Shown here: piece by piece, positions 8,173 to 16,548 of the stretch | Layout of the letters: each line of letters begins with the position of its first letter | Numbering within the stretch: the first letter of the stretch is position 1 | Source of the DNA: Opitutaceae bacterium TAV5 | GTDB lineage: Bacteria; Verrucomicrobiota; Verrucomicrobiia; Opitutales; Opitutaceae | Assembly: GCA_000242935.3 (NCBI GenBank) | Contig: CP007053.1 | Span: 2,155,001-2,219,000, forward strand | Length of the DNA stretch: 64,000 nucleotides | Direction of reading: 5' to 3' | The notes under the pieces: generated by a model | Told to the model about the DNA's origin: nothing | Databases searched by the model: none | What the model saw: the letters and a program-made list of their open reading frames with translations, nothing else | Program-made: the position numbers and the translations under genes

Positions 8173-9486
8173 TCAGCCGGCGCCATTCCGGATGGCCGGT
8201 GCGAGGACGTCCGCCCACCAGGCGCTCACCCATGGCCAGCCCTTGACCATTTTCCAGTCAACCTCGTTGAACGCACCGTGCGCAAACCCGCGATACCCGT
8301 GCTTCAGTTTGAACAACAGATCCTCCGAACCCACCGCCACGGCAGAACTCAGCCCGTCATCCTTGCCTGGAACCGGCCAAAGTCCGCGAGCATAAAGTGT
8401 CACGGCCGTGGCCATGTCGATCGTCCATCCCTCCCAGACATAACGTGCGCAACTGCGGAACTTGCTACCCCGTTTCTCCCCCTGCGAGGTAAGAAATTCG
8501 TAACACATGCCGCGCTGACCCTCCCATGGCGAAACCAGCGGACGCCCCTCCGTATCCGTGCCCAGGATGCGCGTGAATTCGCCGTCGCGCCCCGAGACCG
8601 GCAAGCTCGACTTCACTTCGTGCGCGAACATGCGCCGGGCAAGCCTCGCGTAAATGGCCCAGGATTCGCTGGCGCGGTGCTTTCCATATGTGAAGGGATT
8701 GCCGCGTACGCCCCGGCCGGAGCCGGCCTTTGGATTATCCGGGAAAAAAGGGCCGCCATCCATGAGCACGCGACGGGTTTCGGGCGTATGCGTCCATGCT
8801 GCGATGATGTTGGTGAAATTTGCCGCCCGAAGCTTTTCGAGAAAGGAGTCGAAATCGAAAGTCTGGAAAAACATGTCGAGCCTGTCAGCCGTGCGATCGG
8901 AAGCGCTTTCAAAATACCAGCCAGCCGCCATGGCCGCGGCAACGTAACCCTCGACATGATTGGGATTGAACGTCTTGGCCGTGTTGATGTCACCGTCGAT
9001 CATGCAGCGGTAGTTGTTATCGTCATTCACGTTGAAGTTCGCGGCCACGGCCAGCGCCTGCATGAGCAAGTCGGCGCGCGCGTGCTCGTCATCCGAAAGT
9101 TGATTCCAGACAGCAGGCGTGTGACGGGCCAACGCCAGCGTCCACGCAAAAGGCCCGTGCGTCCAGCCACCGAGGCCGCCCTGACATTCGGGTTCCGTGC
9201 CGCCGGCGAGAATCGTCCGCAAGCGGGCGGCCACGGCATCACTGGTCTTGTCCGCGGACGCCGGTTGCGCGGCATAGGCCACAAGCGCAAGCGTGTGCAG
9301 CGCGCAGGTCTGATCGATTTCGCGGTAACGCTTCTGGTACCTGTAACGCCACACGGGCGCGGGCTGCGCGAGCGCCTGCGCGATGACGTCGTCGGAAAAC
9401 TTCACGGCGGGACGGATGGCAACCGTGTCCGCCGTCGCGTCAATCGCCGTTATGAGAAAAAGAAAAAGTATCGTGATGCGTGTCAT
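8173..9486 (-). CDS. Secreted protein of unknown function, helical and Trp-rich (locus A)
   Basis: I do not recognise the family. The start at 9486 gives MTRITILFLFLITAIDATADT, a clear signal peptide; the open frame continues upstream but only into the pseudopilin gene on the same strand. The mature part (about 415 residues) has many amphipathic helices and aromatic stretches such as GGWTHGPFAWTLALARHTP, FNPNHVEGYVAAAMAAGWYF and YGKHRASESWAIYARLARRM, suggesting an alpha/alpha-toroid like those of polysaccharide lyases and unsaturated glycuronyl hydrolases. It lies 64 bases ahead of the heparinase gene on the same strand and has no counterpart in locus B. A role beside the heparinase in uronic polysaccharide breakdown is inference. 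Confidence 0.75.
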   Translation of the reverse strand: MTRITILFLFLITAIDATADTVAIRPAVKFSDDVIAQALAQPAPVWRYRYQKRYREIDQTCALHTLALVAYAAQPASADKTSDAVAARLRTILAGGTEPECQGGLGGWTHGPFAWTLALARHTPAVWNQLSDDEHARADLLMQALAVAANFNVNDDNNYRCMIDGDINTAKTFNPNHVEGYVAAAMAAGWYFESASDRTADRLDMFFQTFDFDSFLEKLRAANFTNIIAAWTHTPETRRVLMDGGPFFPDNPKAGSGRGVRGNPFTYGKHRASESWAIYARLARRMFAHEVKSSLPVSGRDGEFTRILGTDTEGRPLVSPWEGQRGMCYEFLTSQGEKRGSKFRSCARYVWEGWTIDMATAVTLYARGLWPVPGKDDGLSSAVAVGSEDLLFKLKHGYRGFAHGAFNEVDWKMVKGWPWVSAWWADVLAPAIRNGAG

Positions 9487-9539
9487 GGATTTTATCCTAT
9501 AATTGAAATCTGGATACGACATATTTGTCGCCCGCCCCT

Positions 9540-9554
9540 CCCCCCCGGGGGGGG
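9540..9554. repeat. C7G8 homopolymer palindrome
   Basis: Seven C followed directly by eight G, ending right at the pseudopilin stop codon (9555-9557) and about 54 bases upstream of the next gene start. It could fold as a GC hairpin or slip during replication. Confidence 0.6.
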
Positions 9555-10304
9555 TTATGGCCATTGCCAGTTGTCCCACAAGGCGGTCCATTCTTCGGAC
9601 GTTCCGTTGCCGGCGGTCATACTGACCACATGCCAGTCGAAGAAAAGGACGTTGCGGTAGTTGCCGTGGATCGGCTTCTCGGGGTTTTTGGTATAGCTGG
9701 GATGCAGCATCTGGTCGATGTCCCAAAGAGCGCGGAGACGGGAAGGCGAAGGAATCTGATCCCACGCGCCGGGAGGTTTTTTCCATTTACCGTCCGCGTC
9801 TTTCCCGGCGTTTGAATCGCCGAAAGAGTAGCTAGTTTTGCCCCCCACCGCGTAAGAATTCTTCAAGCCAAAGACCCGGGCGTCTGAACTCAGGTTGGGT
9901 TTATACCATGCAGGGCAGGCGAGATTGGGAGAACGTCCTTGGCCGTCAATTTTGGGATTCCCCATGTATTCCCAAATGTATTGGCCAAGATGGCCGTTGT
10001 TGTTGAAACACGTCATGCTTGTGTAAGTCGCTCCGGGGAGAATGCCCTTGTTGTCTGTAACATAATTGGCGATACCGATTCCGATCTGGCGGAGATTGGA
10101 AACGCATTGCACGCGCCGCGCCGACGACCGTACTTTTACCGTCACCGGGATGATGATCGCAGCCAGAATGCCGATGATCACGATGACGGTCAGCAACTCG
10201 ATCAAGGTAAAGGCAGAACGTGGACGACGAGCGAAACGCGAACCGGCGCAATCGCGAGAAAAAGACAGGAATGAGGAGGCAGGGGGGAGGTAACGGGAAA
10301 TCAT
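9555..10304 (-). CDS. Orphan prepilin-type (type II pseudopilin-like) protein, locus A
   Basis: About 249 residues. The class III signal [25 protein letters not shown] is cut by prepilin peptidase before Phe; Glu5 is present, and position -1 is Ala instead of the usual Gly. The rest is a globular domain (VQCVSNLRQIGIGIANYVTDN, LACPAWYKPN) ending with NVLFFDWHVVS, a variant of the H-X9-DG motif common in Planctomycetota and Verrucomicrobiota. The start is ambiguous: ATG at 10304 is used, ATG at 10319 adds five residues. No assembly machinery is nearby. It heads a minus-strand series with the unknown secreted protein and the heparinase. An operator-like palindrome lies 50 bases upstream. Confidence 0.87.
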   Translation of the reverse strand: MISRYLPPASSFLSFSRDCAGSRFARRPRSAFTLIELLTVIVIIGILAAIIIPVTVKVRSSARRVQCVSNLRQIGIGIANYVTDNKGILPGATYTSMTCFNNNGHLGQYIWEYMGNPKIDGQGRSPNLACPAWYKPNLSSDARVFGLKNSYAVGGKTSYSFGDSNAGKDADGKWKKPPGAWDQIPSPSRLRALWDIDQMLHPSYTKNPEKPIHGNYRNVLFFDWHVVSMTAGNGTSEEWTALWDNWQWP

Positions 10305-10353
10305 GACATTTCCCACCATGCGGATTCCGGCTCGTTTTACGAATCTCCGTTTG

Positions 10354-10367
10354 TTATCCCAAGATAA
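10354..10367. promoter_or_regulatory. Operator-like palindrome A1
   Basis: TTATC-CCAA-GATAA, a perfect inverted repeat with five-base arms. It lies between the divergent pseudopilin and lacI-type genes and its last base is the A of the lacI-type start codon at 10367. It resembles sites at 11432, 18704, 20648, 20817 and 24134. The likely ligand is one or both LacI proteins of loci A and B. Confidence 0.55.
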
Positions 10368-11440
10368 TGCTTAAAAAATCCTCTGTCTCCCCAACTGACG
10401 CCTCCTCCGCGCCCGCCCCCCGGGTCACGCACAAGGAGATCGCGCAAAAACTCGGCGTGCATCGCACCACGGTCTCCATGGCCCTGCGCGGTTATCCTGG
10501 CATTCCGCAAAAGACACGCGACCGCGTTGCGCGGGTCGCCGCCGAAATGGGCTATGCGCCCGATCCGATGCTCTCGGCGCTTTCGGCCTATCGCAGTTCG
10601 CGCCGCCCCGCCGCCTTCCAGGGCACGCTCGCCTGGATCGTCAACTCCTCCGGCAGCCACTCCGTGCGCCAATGGAAAAATTACCACGACGGAGCCGAGG
10701 CCAGCGCGCGGCGGCACGGTTTTTCGATGGAGACGCTGGACATGAACTCTCCCGGCATGACCCCCGCCAGGCTGGCGCAGGCCCTGCGCGCGCGCTCCAT
10801 CTCGGGGCTCCTCCTGTGCCCGCAGCCGCGCGCGCGCATCACGCTCGATTTTCCGTGGGAGGATTTTTCGGCGGTGACATTTGGATACACCCTGGCGCAG
10901 CCCTGCCTGCACACCGTGGTGCCCGCCCAGTATCGCAACCTCACGCGCATCATGCGCGAACTCCTGCGCCATGGCTACCGCCGCATCGGCCTGGTGTTGC
11001 ACGACAAACACGACGCCCGCACCGATCACAACTACCTCGGCGCCTGGTATGCCGAGAGCCATTTTCTGGCCTCGCGGATCGAGCCGTTGCTCTTCGATAC
11101 GTGGCCCGACTACCGCAAGCCGCTCGAAGCCTGGCTGCGCAAGTGGCATCCCGACGCCATTATCTCCGGCGCCCCGCACATCATGAGCCACCTCGCCAGC
11201 ATCGGCATGGCCGTGCCGGAGGATATAGCCGTAGCCTGCACCACCCTCGGAGTCTTCGAGAGCAACGATGACTCGGCGGTCGCAGGGATTCACGAGGAGT
11301 CCGTTCACGTGGGTGAAGTCGCCGCCGATTTTCTGGTCGCCATGATGCACCGCGGCGAACGCGGCATCCCCGCACATCCCCAGCGCATCCACGTCGAAGG
11401 CACCTGGATCGAAGGCAAGACCGTGCGTCCGTTATCCTGA
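10367..11440 (+). CDS. LacI family transcriptional regulator (locus A)
   Basis: A 357-residue regulator. A short Ser/Pro-rich leader precedes the LacI helix-turn-helix VTHKEIAQKLGVHRTTVSMAL (about residues 20-41) and the hinge region with PDPMLSALSAYRSSRRP. The remainder is a periplasmic-binding-protein-like effector domain with ARSISGLLLCPQPRAR and YRRIGLVLHDKHDARTDHNYLGAW. Its recognition helix VHRTTVSMALR is identical to that of the locus B regulator at 18751-19857, and the whole proteins are close paralogs. The gene is framed by two palindromes, one touching its start codon and one spanning its stop, which suggests autoregulation and control of the flanking transcripts. The effector is probably a sugar released by the locus enzymes. 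Confidence 0.9.
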   Translation: MLKKSSVSPTDASSAPAPRVTHKEIAQKLGVHRTTVSMALRGYPGIPQKTRDRVARVAAEMGYAPDPMLSALSAYRSSRRPAAFQGTLAWIVNSSGSHSVRQWKNYHDGAEASARRHGFSMETLDMNSPGMTPARLAQALRARSISGLLLCPQPRARITLDFPWEDFSAVTFGYTLAQPCLHTVVPAQYRNLTRIMRELLRHGYRRIGLVLHDKHDARTDHNYLGAWYAESHFLASRIEPLLFDTWPDYRKPLEAWLRKWHPDAIISGAPHIMSHLASIGMAVPEDIAVACTTLGVFESNDDSAVAGIHEESVHVGEVAADFLVAMMHRGERGIPAHPQRIHVEGTWIEGKTVRPLS

Positions 11441-11445
11441 GATAA
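11432..11445. promoter_or_regulatory. Operator-like palindrome A2
   Basis: TTATC-CTGA-GATAA, a perfect inverted repeat spanning the lacI-type stop codon (11438-11440). It lies about 130 bases upstream of the PEP-CTERM gene that begins the transporter and dehydrogenase series, so it is a candidate operator for that transcript. Confidence 0.5.
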
Positions 11446-11577
11446 TGGCAAGGAGATTGTGCGGGAGGCATTGGGGGAGCTTTCTCTCGGCCTCATGCCC
11501 GTTTTCGCGTCCGTCCGTCCATCAGGTGGCGCGATTCCAGAATCTCTTCGTTCCGCAAACCCGAAATCCCGCACGTC

Positions 11578-12420
11578 ATGAAAAAAAACTACAAAACCCT
11601 GTCCTCCTCATTGGCGACCTTCGCGGCGCTCCTCGCACTCGCCTCCCCCCTCCGCGCCGCCGACGCATCCGTCGATCTCGTTTACTGGACATTCAATAGT
11701 GCGGGATCATTTCCCTCCGGCGGCCCGGCCACTGCTTATTCGGTAGCGACCGGTATCACTGCCACAGGGCTGACCCGAATCGCCGCCCACAGCATTTCTT
11801 CTGCCATAGGCATAAACAACACAGGCGGCATCGGTTACTTTCAACGTAGCGCCGCCGGTGAACTCAGAGTAGCCTCTTCTTCTTACACCAACGGCGGGAC
11901 TGGGGCGAGTGCCTACAACAATTTCAGCCTCACAACGGCACTGGCCCGGGATAACTACTTCTACTTCACGCTCACTGCCAATGCCGGCTACGATCTCACC
12001 CTGGATTCGCTCACCTTCAAAAGCAGAGCCGCCGAGGTTACCGAAAATGCGCGTGGATTCCACGTCTTCTCATCCATCGACGGCTACGATGCCGGCAACG
12101 TCTTGCTCAGCGCTTACGCTCAATCAGACAGCGAGGGGGAACCTCTCGCAGGCAGCACGCTTACCACTGAATTTCAAACATTCACAGTCTCGTCCATAGC
12201 CGGCACAACGATCTCCGCAGGCGACTCTGTGACCTTCCGTTTTTACGTCCAGACTCCCGGTGTGAGCGCATACATGTATTTTGAAGATCTCATCGTCACC
12301 GGGACCGTCACCCAGGCCCAAACCCCCGGCGTCCCCGAGCCCTCGACCCTTGCCCTGATCGCCGGATCAGTCGTATTATTTATTTCACTACGCCTTCGCC
12401 GCCGCGCCCGCCACCTCTGA
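11578..12420 (+). CDS. PEP-CTERM sorting domain protein (locus A)
   Basis: A 280-residue exported protein. It has an N-terminal signal (MKKNYKTLSSSLATFAALLALASPLRAADA), a beta-rich middle part with DLVYWTFNSAG and ITATGLTR, and the C-terminal tripartite sorting tail: VPEPSTLALI, a hydrophobic segment, then RLRRRARHL. The tail is recognised by exosortase (EpsH/XrtA type), which handles proteins destined for the cell surface or extracellular matrix. The middle part resembles beta-sandwich folds, possibly carbohydrate-binding. It is followed after 40 bases by an MFS transporter gene. Its ligand is unknown. Confidence 0.87.
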   Translation: MKKNYKTLSSSLATFAALLALASPLRAADASVDLVYWTFNSAGSFPSGGPATAYSVATGITATGLTRIAAHSISSAIGINNTGGIGYFQRSAAGELRVASSSYTNGGTGASAYNNFSLTTALARDNYFYFTLTANAGYDLTLDSLTFKSRAAEVTENARGFHVFSSIDGYDAGNVLLSAYAQSDSEGEPLAGSTLTTEFQTFTVSSIAGTTISAGDSVTFRFYVQTPGVSAYMYFEDLIVTGTVTQAQTPGVPEPSTLALIAGSVVLFISLRLRRRARHL

Positions 12421-12460
12421 CATTCCCCTCCCCCCCCCCGGCAACCGCCATCCCTCGCAC

Positions 12461-13918
12461 GTGAGTCAAGGCGACCAACAAAATGGCGACGCAAGCGCGC
12501 CGGGCGCTGGCGTTGTCGTTCCGCCGCAAAAAACGTGGAAGGCCGGCACGCTCACCTACACCGCCGGCGCACTGGTGGTGTTGTTTTGCTGGCTGCTCTT
12601 CGGCGATTTCGCGTGGTCGATGCGCGAACGCTCCGTCGGGCCCATCGCGCACTGGTATCTGAACCACCTCAAAATTCCCAATTTTTATTTCGCGCTGCTG
12701 CTCGGCACCTTCCCCTCCCTCATGGGCGTGATCATCAGCCCGGTCATCAGCGTGAAGTCCGACCGGCACCGCGGACGCTGGGGACGCCGCATCCCGTTCC
12801 TGCTGGTGACAACCCCCATCGCCACCTTCGGCATGATCGGCATCGCCTTCACCCCGATGCTCTCGCACTGGGCACGCACCCGGTTTTTCCCGGAACAAAG
12901 CGAGATGATCGTGTCGGTTGTTTGCTTCGGCCTGTTCTGGACGGCATTTGAATTTGCGACCATCGCCGCGCATCCCGTTTTCAACGGCCTGGTCAATGAC
13001 GTAGTTCCACGTCCATTACTCGGACGTTTTTACGGACTATTTCGCGCCGTGAGCCTCATCGACGGCGTGATTTTCAACTACTGGATCATGGGCAAGGTGC
13101 CCGATCATTTTTTGCTGATCCTCTGCACGATCGGCGTCTTTTACGGCTGCTCCTTCATACTCGTCTGCCTCAAGATCAAGGAAGGCAGCTACCCTCCCCT
13201 TCCGCCTCCGGCGATGGCGAAGAAAAAAACCGTGGCGACGCCCGGCGACGGCGGCGGGGTGGAGCGGCCCGGCGCGGCGCTCCGGTTCTTTTACGAAGCG
13301 AAACGCTACTGCCGGGAGTGTTTCATGAACCCGTATTACCTGCTCGTTTTCCTGTTCCTGAAAGTCGCCATGATGTCATTCGGACCGATCAACACCTTTG
13401 CGATTCCCTATGCGCGAAGCCTCGGCGTGAGCATGGATACTTACGGCAAATGCCTCTCGCTGTCGTTCACCATTTCGCTGTGCCTGGCATGGTTTCTGGG
13501 CTGGGCGGCAGATTTTTTCCACCCGCTGCGCATGGCGCTCGGATCGCTGCTGTGTTACGTGGGCGTGACGGTTTTCGGCGCATTGTATGCGACGACGCCC
13601 GGCGCGTTTGTGACGGCCTATGTGGCGCATTGCATCATTTCCGGCTGCTACTACACGAGTGCGGCCTCGCTCGCACAGCGCCTCTTCCCGCACACGCGGT
13701 TCGCGCAATTTTCCTCGGCGGCGGGCATCTGCACCGCCGCCGCCAACATGACGCTCGGCCCGCTCGTCGGTCTCCTGATTGACCAGACGGGCGGCGTGTT
13801 CCGCTACACCTTCATCGTTGCCTCCGGCATAACCGGCACGGCGCTCGTGACGGGATTCTTCGTCCATCGCAAGTTCATGAAGCTCGGCGGCCCTAAAAGT
13901 TATGTGGCGCCCGAATAA
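12461..13918 (+). CDS. MFS transporter, probably for sugars or oligosaccharides (locus A)
   Basis: A 485-residue inner-membrane transporter with about twelve hydrophobic segments. The signature SDRHRGRWGRRIPFLL after the second pair of helices resembles MFS motif A as found in GPH-type sugar:cation symporters. A charged central loop contains AMAKKKTVATPGDGGG. The GTG at 12461 is the only convenient start after the PEP-CTERM stop; a run of ten C (12430-12439) lies just upstream. The paralog at 21734-23119 has the same N-terminal GTLTYT and C-terminal SYVAPE-like ends. The gene overlaps or nearly abuts the hydroxyacid dehydrogenase gene, so transport and oxidation are probably coupled in one operon. 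Confidence 0.87.
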   Translation: MSQGDQQNGDASAPGAGVVVPPQKTWKAGTLTYTAGALVVLFCWLLFGDFAWSMRERSVGPIAHWYLNHLKIPNFYFALLLGTFPSLMGVIISPVISVKSDRHRGRWGRRIPFLLVTTPIATFGMIGIAFTPMLSHWARTRFFPEQSEMIVSVVCFGLFWTAFEFATIAAHPVFNGLVNDVVPRPLLGRFYGLFRAVSLIDGVIFNYWIMGKVPDHFLLILCTIGVFYGCSFILVCLKIKEGSYPPLPPPAMAKKKTVATPGDGGGVERPGAALRFFYEAKRYCRECFMNPYYLLVFLFLKVAMMSFGPINTFAIPYARSLGVSMDTYGKCLSLSFTISLCLAWFLGWAADFFHPLRMALGSLLCYVGVTVFGALYATTPGAFVTAYVAHCIISGCYYTSAASLAQRLFPHTRFAQFSSAAGICTAAANMTLGPLVGLLIDQTGGVFRYTFIVASGITGTALVTGFFVHRKFMKLGGPKSYVAPE

Positions 13919-13955
13919 AGACTCCATTTTCCAATCGCAAAAATTATCACGTCCG

Positions 13956-15092
13956 ATGACTGCCGTTCTGTCCGCACTCGCCAAACCGCCTTGCGCATTC
14001 CCCGCGCAATCGCGCGTCCTCTTTGCCCTCGTTCCCCGGGAGAAAGAGATCTTTCTTCCCGATCTCGATTTGTCCAACCCCGGCGCATTCGACAATGCGG
14101 ATTGCATCTGGCCCGATGTCCTTCCGACCAGGGCCGAACCCGCCGCATGGCGTGCTCTGCTCGACGCCATCCGCCCCGACGTGATCGTGAGCGCATGGCG
14201 CACGCCGCCGCTGCCCGTTGACTGGATCACCGGCGGCGAGACAAACAGCGGAGCAGGCGCAGGCGGCCCCGCCGGCGGAGGCGATGGCGTGCCGTGTCCG
14301 CTGCGCTATGTCTGCCACCTCACCGGCACCGTGCGCCAGAAAGTGCCGCGTGTGTTCCTCGAACGCGGCGGACTCGTCACCAACTGGGGAGGGCAGGTCG
14401 CTGCCCAGGTTGCCGAACACGCGCTGCTGCTCGCGCTGGCCTCGCTGCGCCGCGCCCCCGCGTGGATGGGCTCGGCGGGCGCCTCCTCCGCAGGCAAGGC
14501 AAGTGCCCTGAAAACGGATACACAAACGCTCTTCAACCGCCGCGTCGGTATTCACGGTTGCGGCGGCGTGGCCCGCACGCTGGCGGCCCTGCTGGAACCG
14601 TTCACCCGTGATTCCGGCGGCATCGCCTGTTTCTCCGCCGGCGTGCCCGATGAAGTTATCCGCGCCGCCGGGATGCGACCCGCCGGTTCATTGGCCAGGT
14701 TATTTGCCGGAAAAGAAATTCTCTTCGAATGCGAAGCGCTCACGCCCGTCAACGAGCAGTCCGTGGATGCCGCCACGCTCGCACAGCTCCCCGATGGCGC
14801 GCTTTTTGTCAACGTGGCCCGCGGCCAACTGGTGGACGAAGCGGCGTTGTTGCACGAGGTCCGTTCCGGACGCCTGCAAGCCGCGCTCGATGTGCTGGCG
14901 ATCGAACCTGTGCCCGCCAATTCTCCGTGGCGGACGCTTCCCGGCGCAATCTGGTCCCCCCACATCGCCGGTCCCACCAGCGACATGATGCCGCGCATCG
15001 GCTCCGTCGCCATGCAGAACCTCGCCAGCTACCTCGCCGGCCGGCCGCTCTCCCATCTCGTTTCCCTCGAAGCATACGACCGGGCGACCTGA
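13956..15092 (+). CDS. D-isomer-specific 2-hydroxyacid dehydrogenase (locus A)
   Basis: A cytoplasmic NAD(P)-dependent dehydrogenase of about 378 residues. The family signature is present: the nucleotide-binding loop VGIHGCGGVARTLAALL, catalytic Arg in FVNVARGQLVDEAALL, Glu in LDVLAIEPVP, and His in IWSPHIAGPTS. The ATG at 13956 gives a compact start; an ATG at 13902 would overlap the transporter stop by 17 bases. The substrate could be a keto acid or hydroxyacid derived from the imported sugar. In locus B only a short decayed piece of this gene remains (23130-23245). Confidence 0.83.
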   Translation: MTAVLSALAKPPCAFPAQSRVLFALVPREKEIFLPDLDLSNPGAFDNADCIWPDVLPTRAEPAAWRALLDAIRPDVIVSAWRTPPLPVDWITGGETNSGAGAGGPAGGGDGVPCPLRYVCHLTGTVRQKVPRVFLERGGLVTNWGGQVAAQVAEHALLLALASLRRAPAWMGSAGASSAGKASALKTDTQTLFNRRVGIHGCGGVARTLAALLEPFTRDSGGIACFSAGVPDEVIRAAGMRPAGSLARLFAGKEILFECEALTPVNEQSVDAATLAQLPDGALFVNVARGQLVDEAALLHEVRSGRLQAALDVLAIEPVPANSPWRTLPGAIWSPHIAGPTSDMMPRIGSVAMQNLASYLAGRPLSHLVSLEAYDRAT

Positions 15093-15132
15093 CGACACCG
15101 TCCGGCCGGGATTCTCTCAGTGAAAGCAGGAC

Positions 15133-15290
15133 TGACGGGAATCCGAACCTGCAACCCTTCTCTGTCAGGTAATCCACAATACGGACGAACTCGTCAAATT
15201 TGTCGTCATCGCACCCTCCCCCATATCCCTGCAGGACAAAATACCGGGGCCGGGGCTCCGGGCGCATCGCAGCGTCGAAAGCTTTCGATT
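15133..15290 (-). pseudogene. Remnant of a polysaccharide deacetylase gene (3' end only)
   Basis: The minus strand reads AFDAAMRPEPRPRYFVLQG, then DDDKFDEFVRIVDYLTEKGC, closely matching the last 60 or so residues of the intact protein at 23248-24084. The stop and everything upstream are lost, and the reading frame runs on past the expected end. Nucleotide similarity continues through the junction with the dehydrogenase gene (GCGACCTGACGACACCGTCC at 15083-15102 and again near 23226). It is a decayed copy left by the A/B duplication. Confidence 0.8.
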
Positions 15291-15379
15291 CCGAGCCGTA
15301 CGGCTTCGATTTCCATAAACCGCACCGGTCACCGCCGACCGGAGGACGGCCGGCGTGGCATAATGCTATACGTCAAACG

Positions 15380-16477
15380 TCAGGATGGAAGTTTTCCGGC
15401 ATGGATTTTCCGCGTGAGGTTTCGATGCCAGTCAACATCGCGCCACATGCCCCGGAATTGCGGACCGCAGAAATTGCTCGTGCAGATCGCCGCCCACCGG
15501 CCGCTCGCCACCACGCGCTCCACCGCCCAGGCATTGAGTTCCTTGACCCAGCCCCAGTCCAGCCCCGGCCAATCCTTGTAGTCCACGATCGCCCAACCCT
15601 CGGTCGTCACCAGCGGCTTGCCCGTGGCGCGACTCCAGTCGACCAGCGCGTCCAGTTCCCGTGCGAACAGCCCTTTCCAGTACTCCGGATCGCTCCGGTA
15701 AAGCCGCTCTGCCCGTGCCACCACGTTTTCGTAACCGATGGATTCGAAGCGCTCGAAGTGATAGCCGACTCTCTCGTAAAAATCAGTCGCGAAACTCATC
15801 CACCGATGCGGTTCGAGAAAATCCAGAAAGTCCGGATTGGCGTCGCGGAGATCTTCGCCAGACAAAAATGTGCTGAACGAGGTTGTAAGCGGTAACGCCG
15901 GGTAACGTTCCCGCAACAACCGGCAACACTCACGCATCCAGTCAAACGATGCGGGCGTGCGCCAATCATTCCCCTGCTCCGGGAAAAAAGGCGCCCAGCT
16001 TCGGCCCGGCCACTCGTTGCAAATGTCGACATAAAGCACCGCATCGAGCAGCCCCGCCCGTTCGATCTGTTCCAGCGTGGCAATCCAGATGGCGGCGTGG
16101 ACTCGCGCGCTCGCAATCCCGAGACGGCGCTCCGTCGTGTCATTCTGGAACCACGTTGAAAGCGCGACGCGCAGTCCACGTTCGCGGCACTTGCAAATAA
16201 ATTCCGTCAACGCCGGCATCACCCGTACGTGCACGCGTGCCGGACTGCCCCAGTCCTGCTGGTTCCACGGAGGCAGGATTTCCCATTCGCGGTGCGGGTC
16301 GGCCGCCACCAGGTGCGGATACGCGTCGATGCGCACGGCGTCGTAACCGCGTTCGACGAGACCATCGAGCGCCTTGTCCCGGTCTTCGTAACCTGCCCCC
16401 GGCCAGCGGCGTTCGAGCCAGGAGAAATCCCACATGGTTATGGCGAGCGGATGCTTAAGCGTGTCGAGCAAGTTCAT
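15380..16477 (-). CDS. Cellulase-like (GH5-type TIM barrel) glycoside hydrolase
   Basis: A protein of 365 residues without a signal peptide. It has the (beta/alpha)8 layout of clan GH-A: VYVDICNEW gives a candidate acid/base Glu155 and LVTTEGWAI gives a candidate nucleophile Glu293. The start MNLLDTLKHPLAITMWDFSWLERRW at 16477 matches the sugar-binding cellulase-like family (PF12876); 25 more residues are open upstream but look non-coding. It would act on cytoplasmic oligosaccharides or glycosides, given the missing signal. It follows the locus B heparinase gene on the same strand after 71 bases, so the two are probably co-transcribed. Locus A has no copy. Confidence 0.8.
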   Translation of the reverse strand: MNLLDTLKHPLAITMWDFSWLERRWPGAGYEDRDKALDGLVERGYDAVRIDAYPHLVAADPHREWEILPPWNQQDWGSPARVHVRVMPALTEFICKCRERGLRVALSTWFQNDTTERRLGIASARVHAAIWIATLEQIERAGLLDAVLYVDICNEWPGRSWAPFFPEQGNDWRTPASFDWMRECCRLLRERYPALPLTTSFSTFLSGEDLRDANPDFLDFLEPHRWMSFATDFYERVGYHFERFESIGYENVVARAERLYRSDPEYWKGLFARELDALVDWSRATGKPLVTTEGWAIVDYKDWPGLDWGWVKELNAWAVERVVASGRWAAICTSNFCGPQFRGMWRDVDWHRNLTRKIHAGKLPS

Positions 16478-16548
16478 GATGTGAATAAAAACGGGAAGAC
16501 GAGGGCAGGGCAGGAACGGATCTTTCGTTTCTGGATACAAACCCGGCA

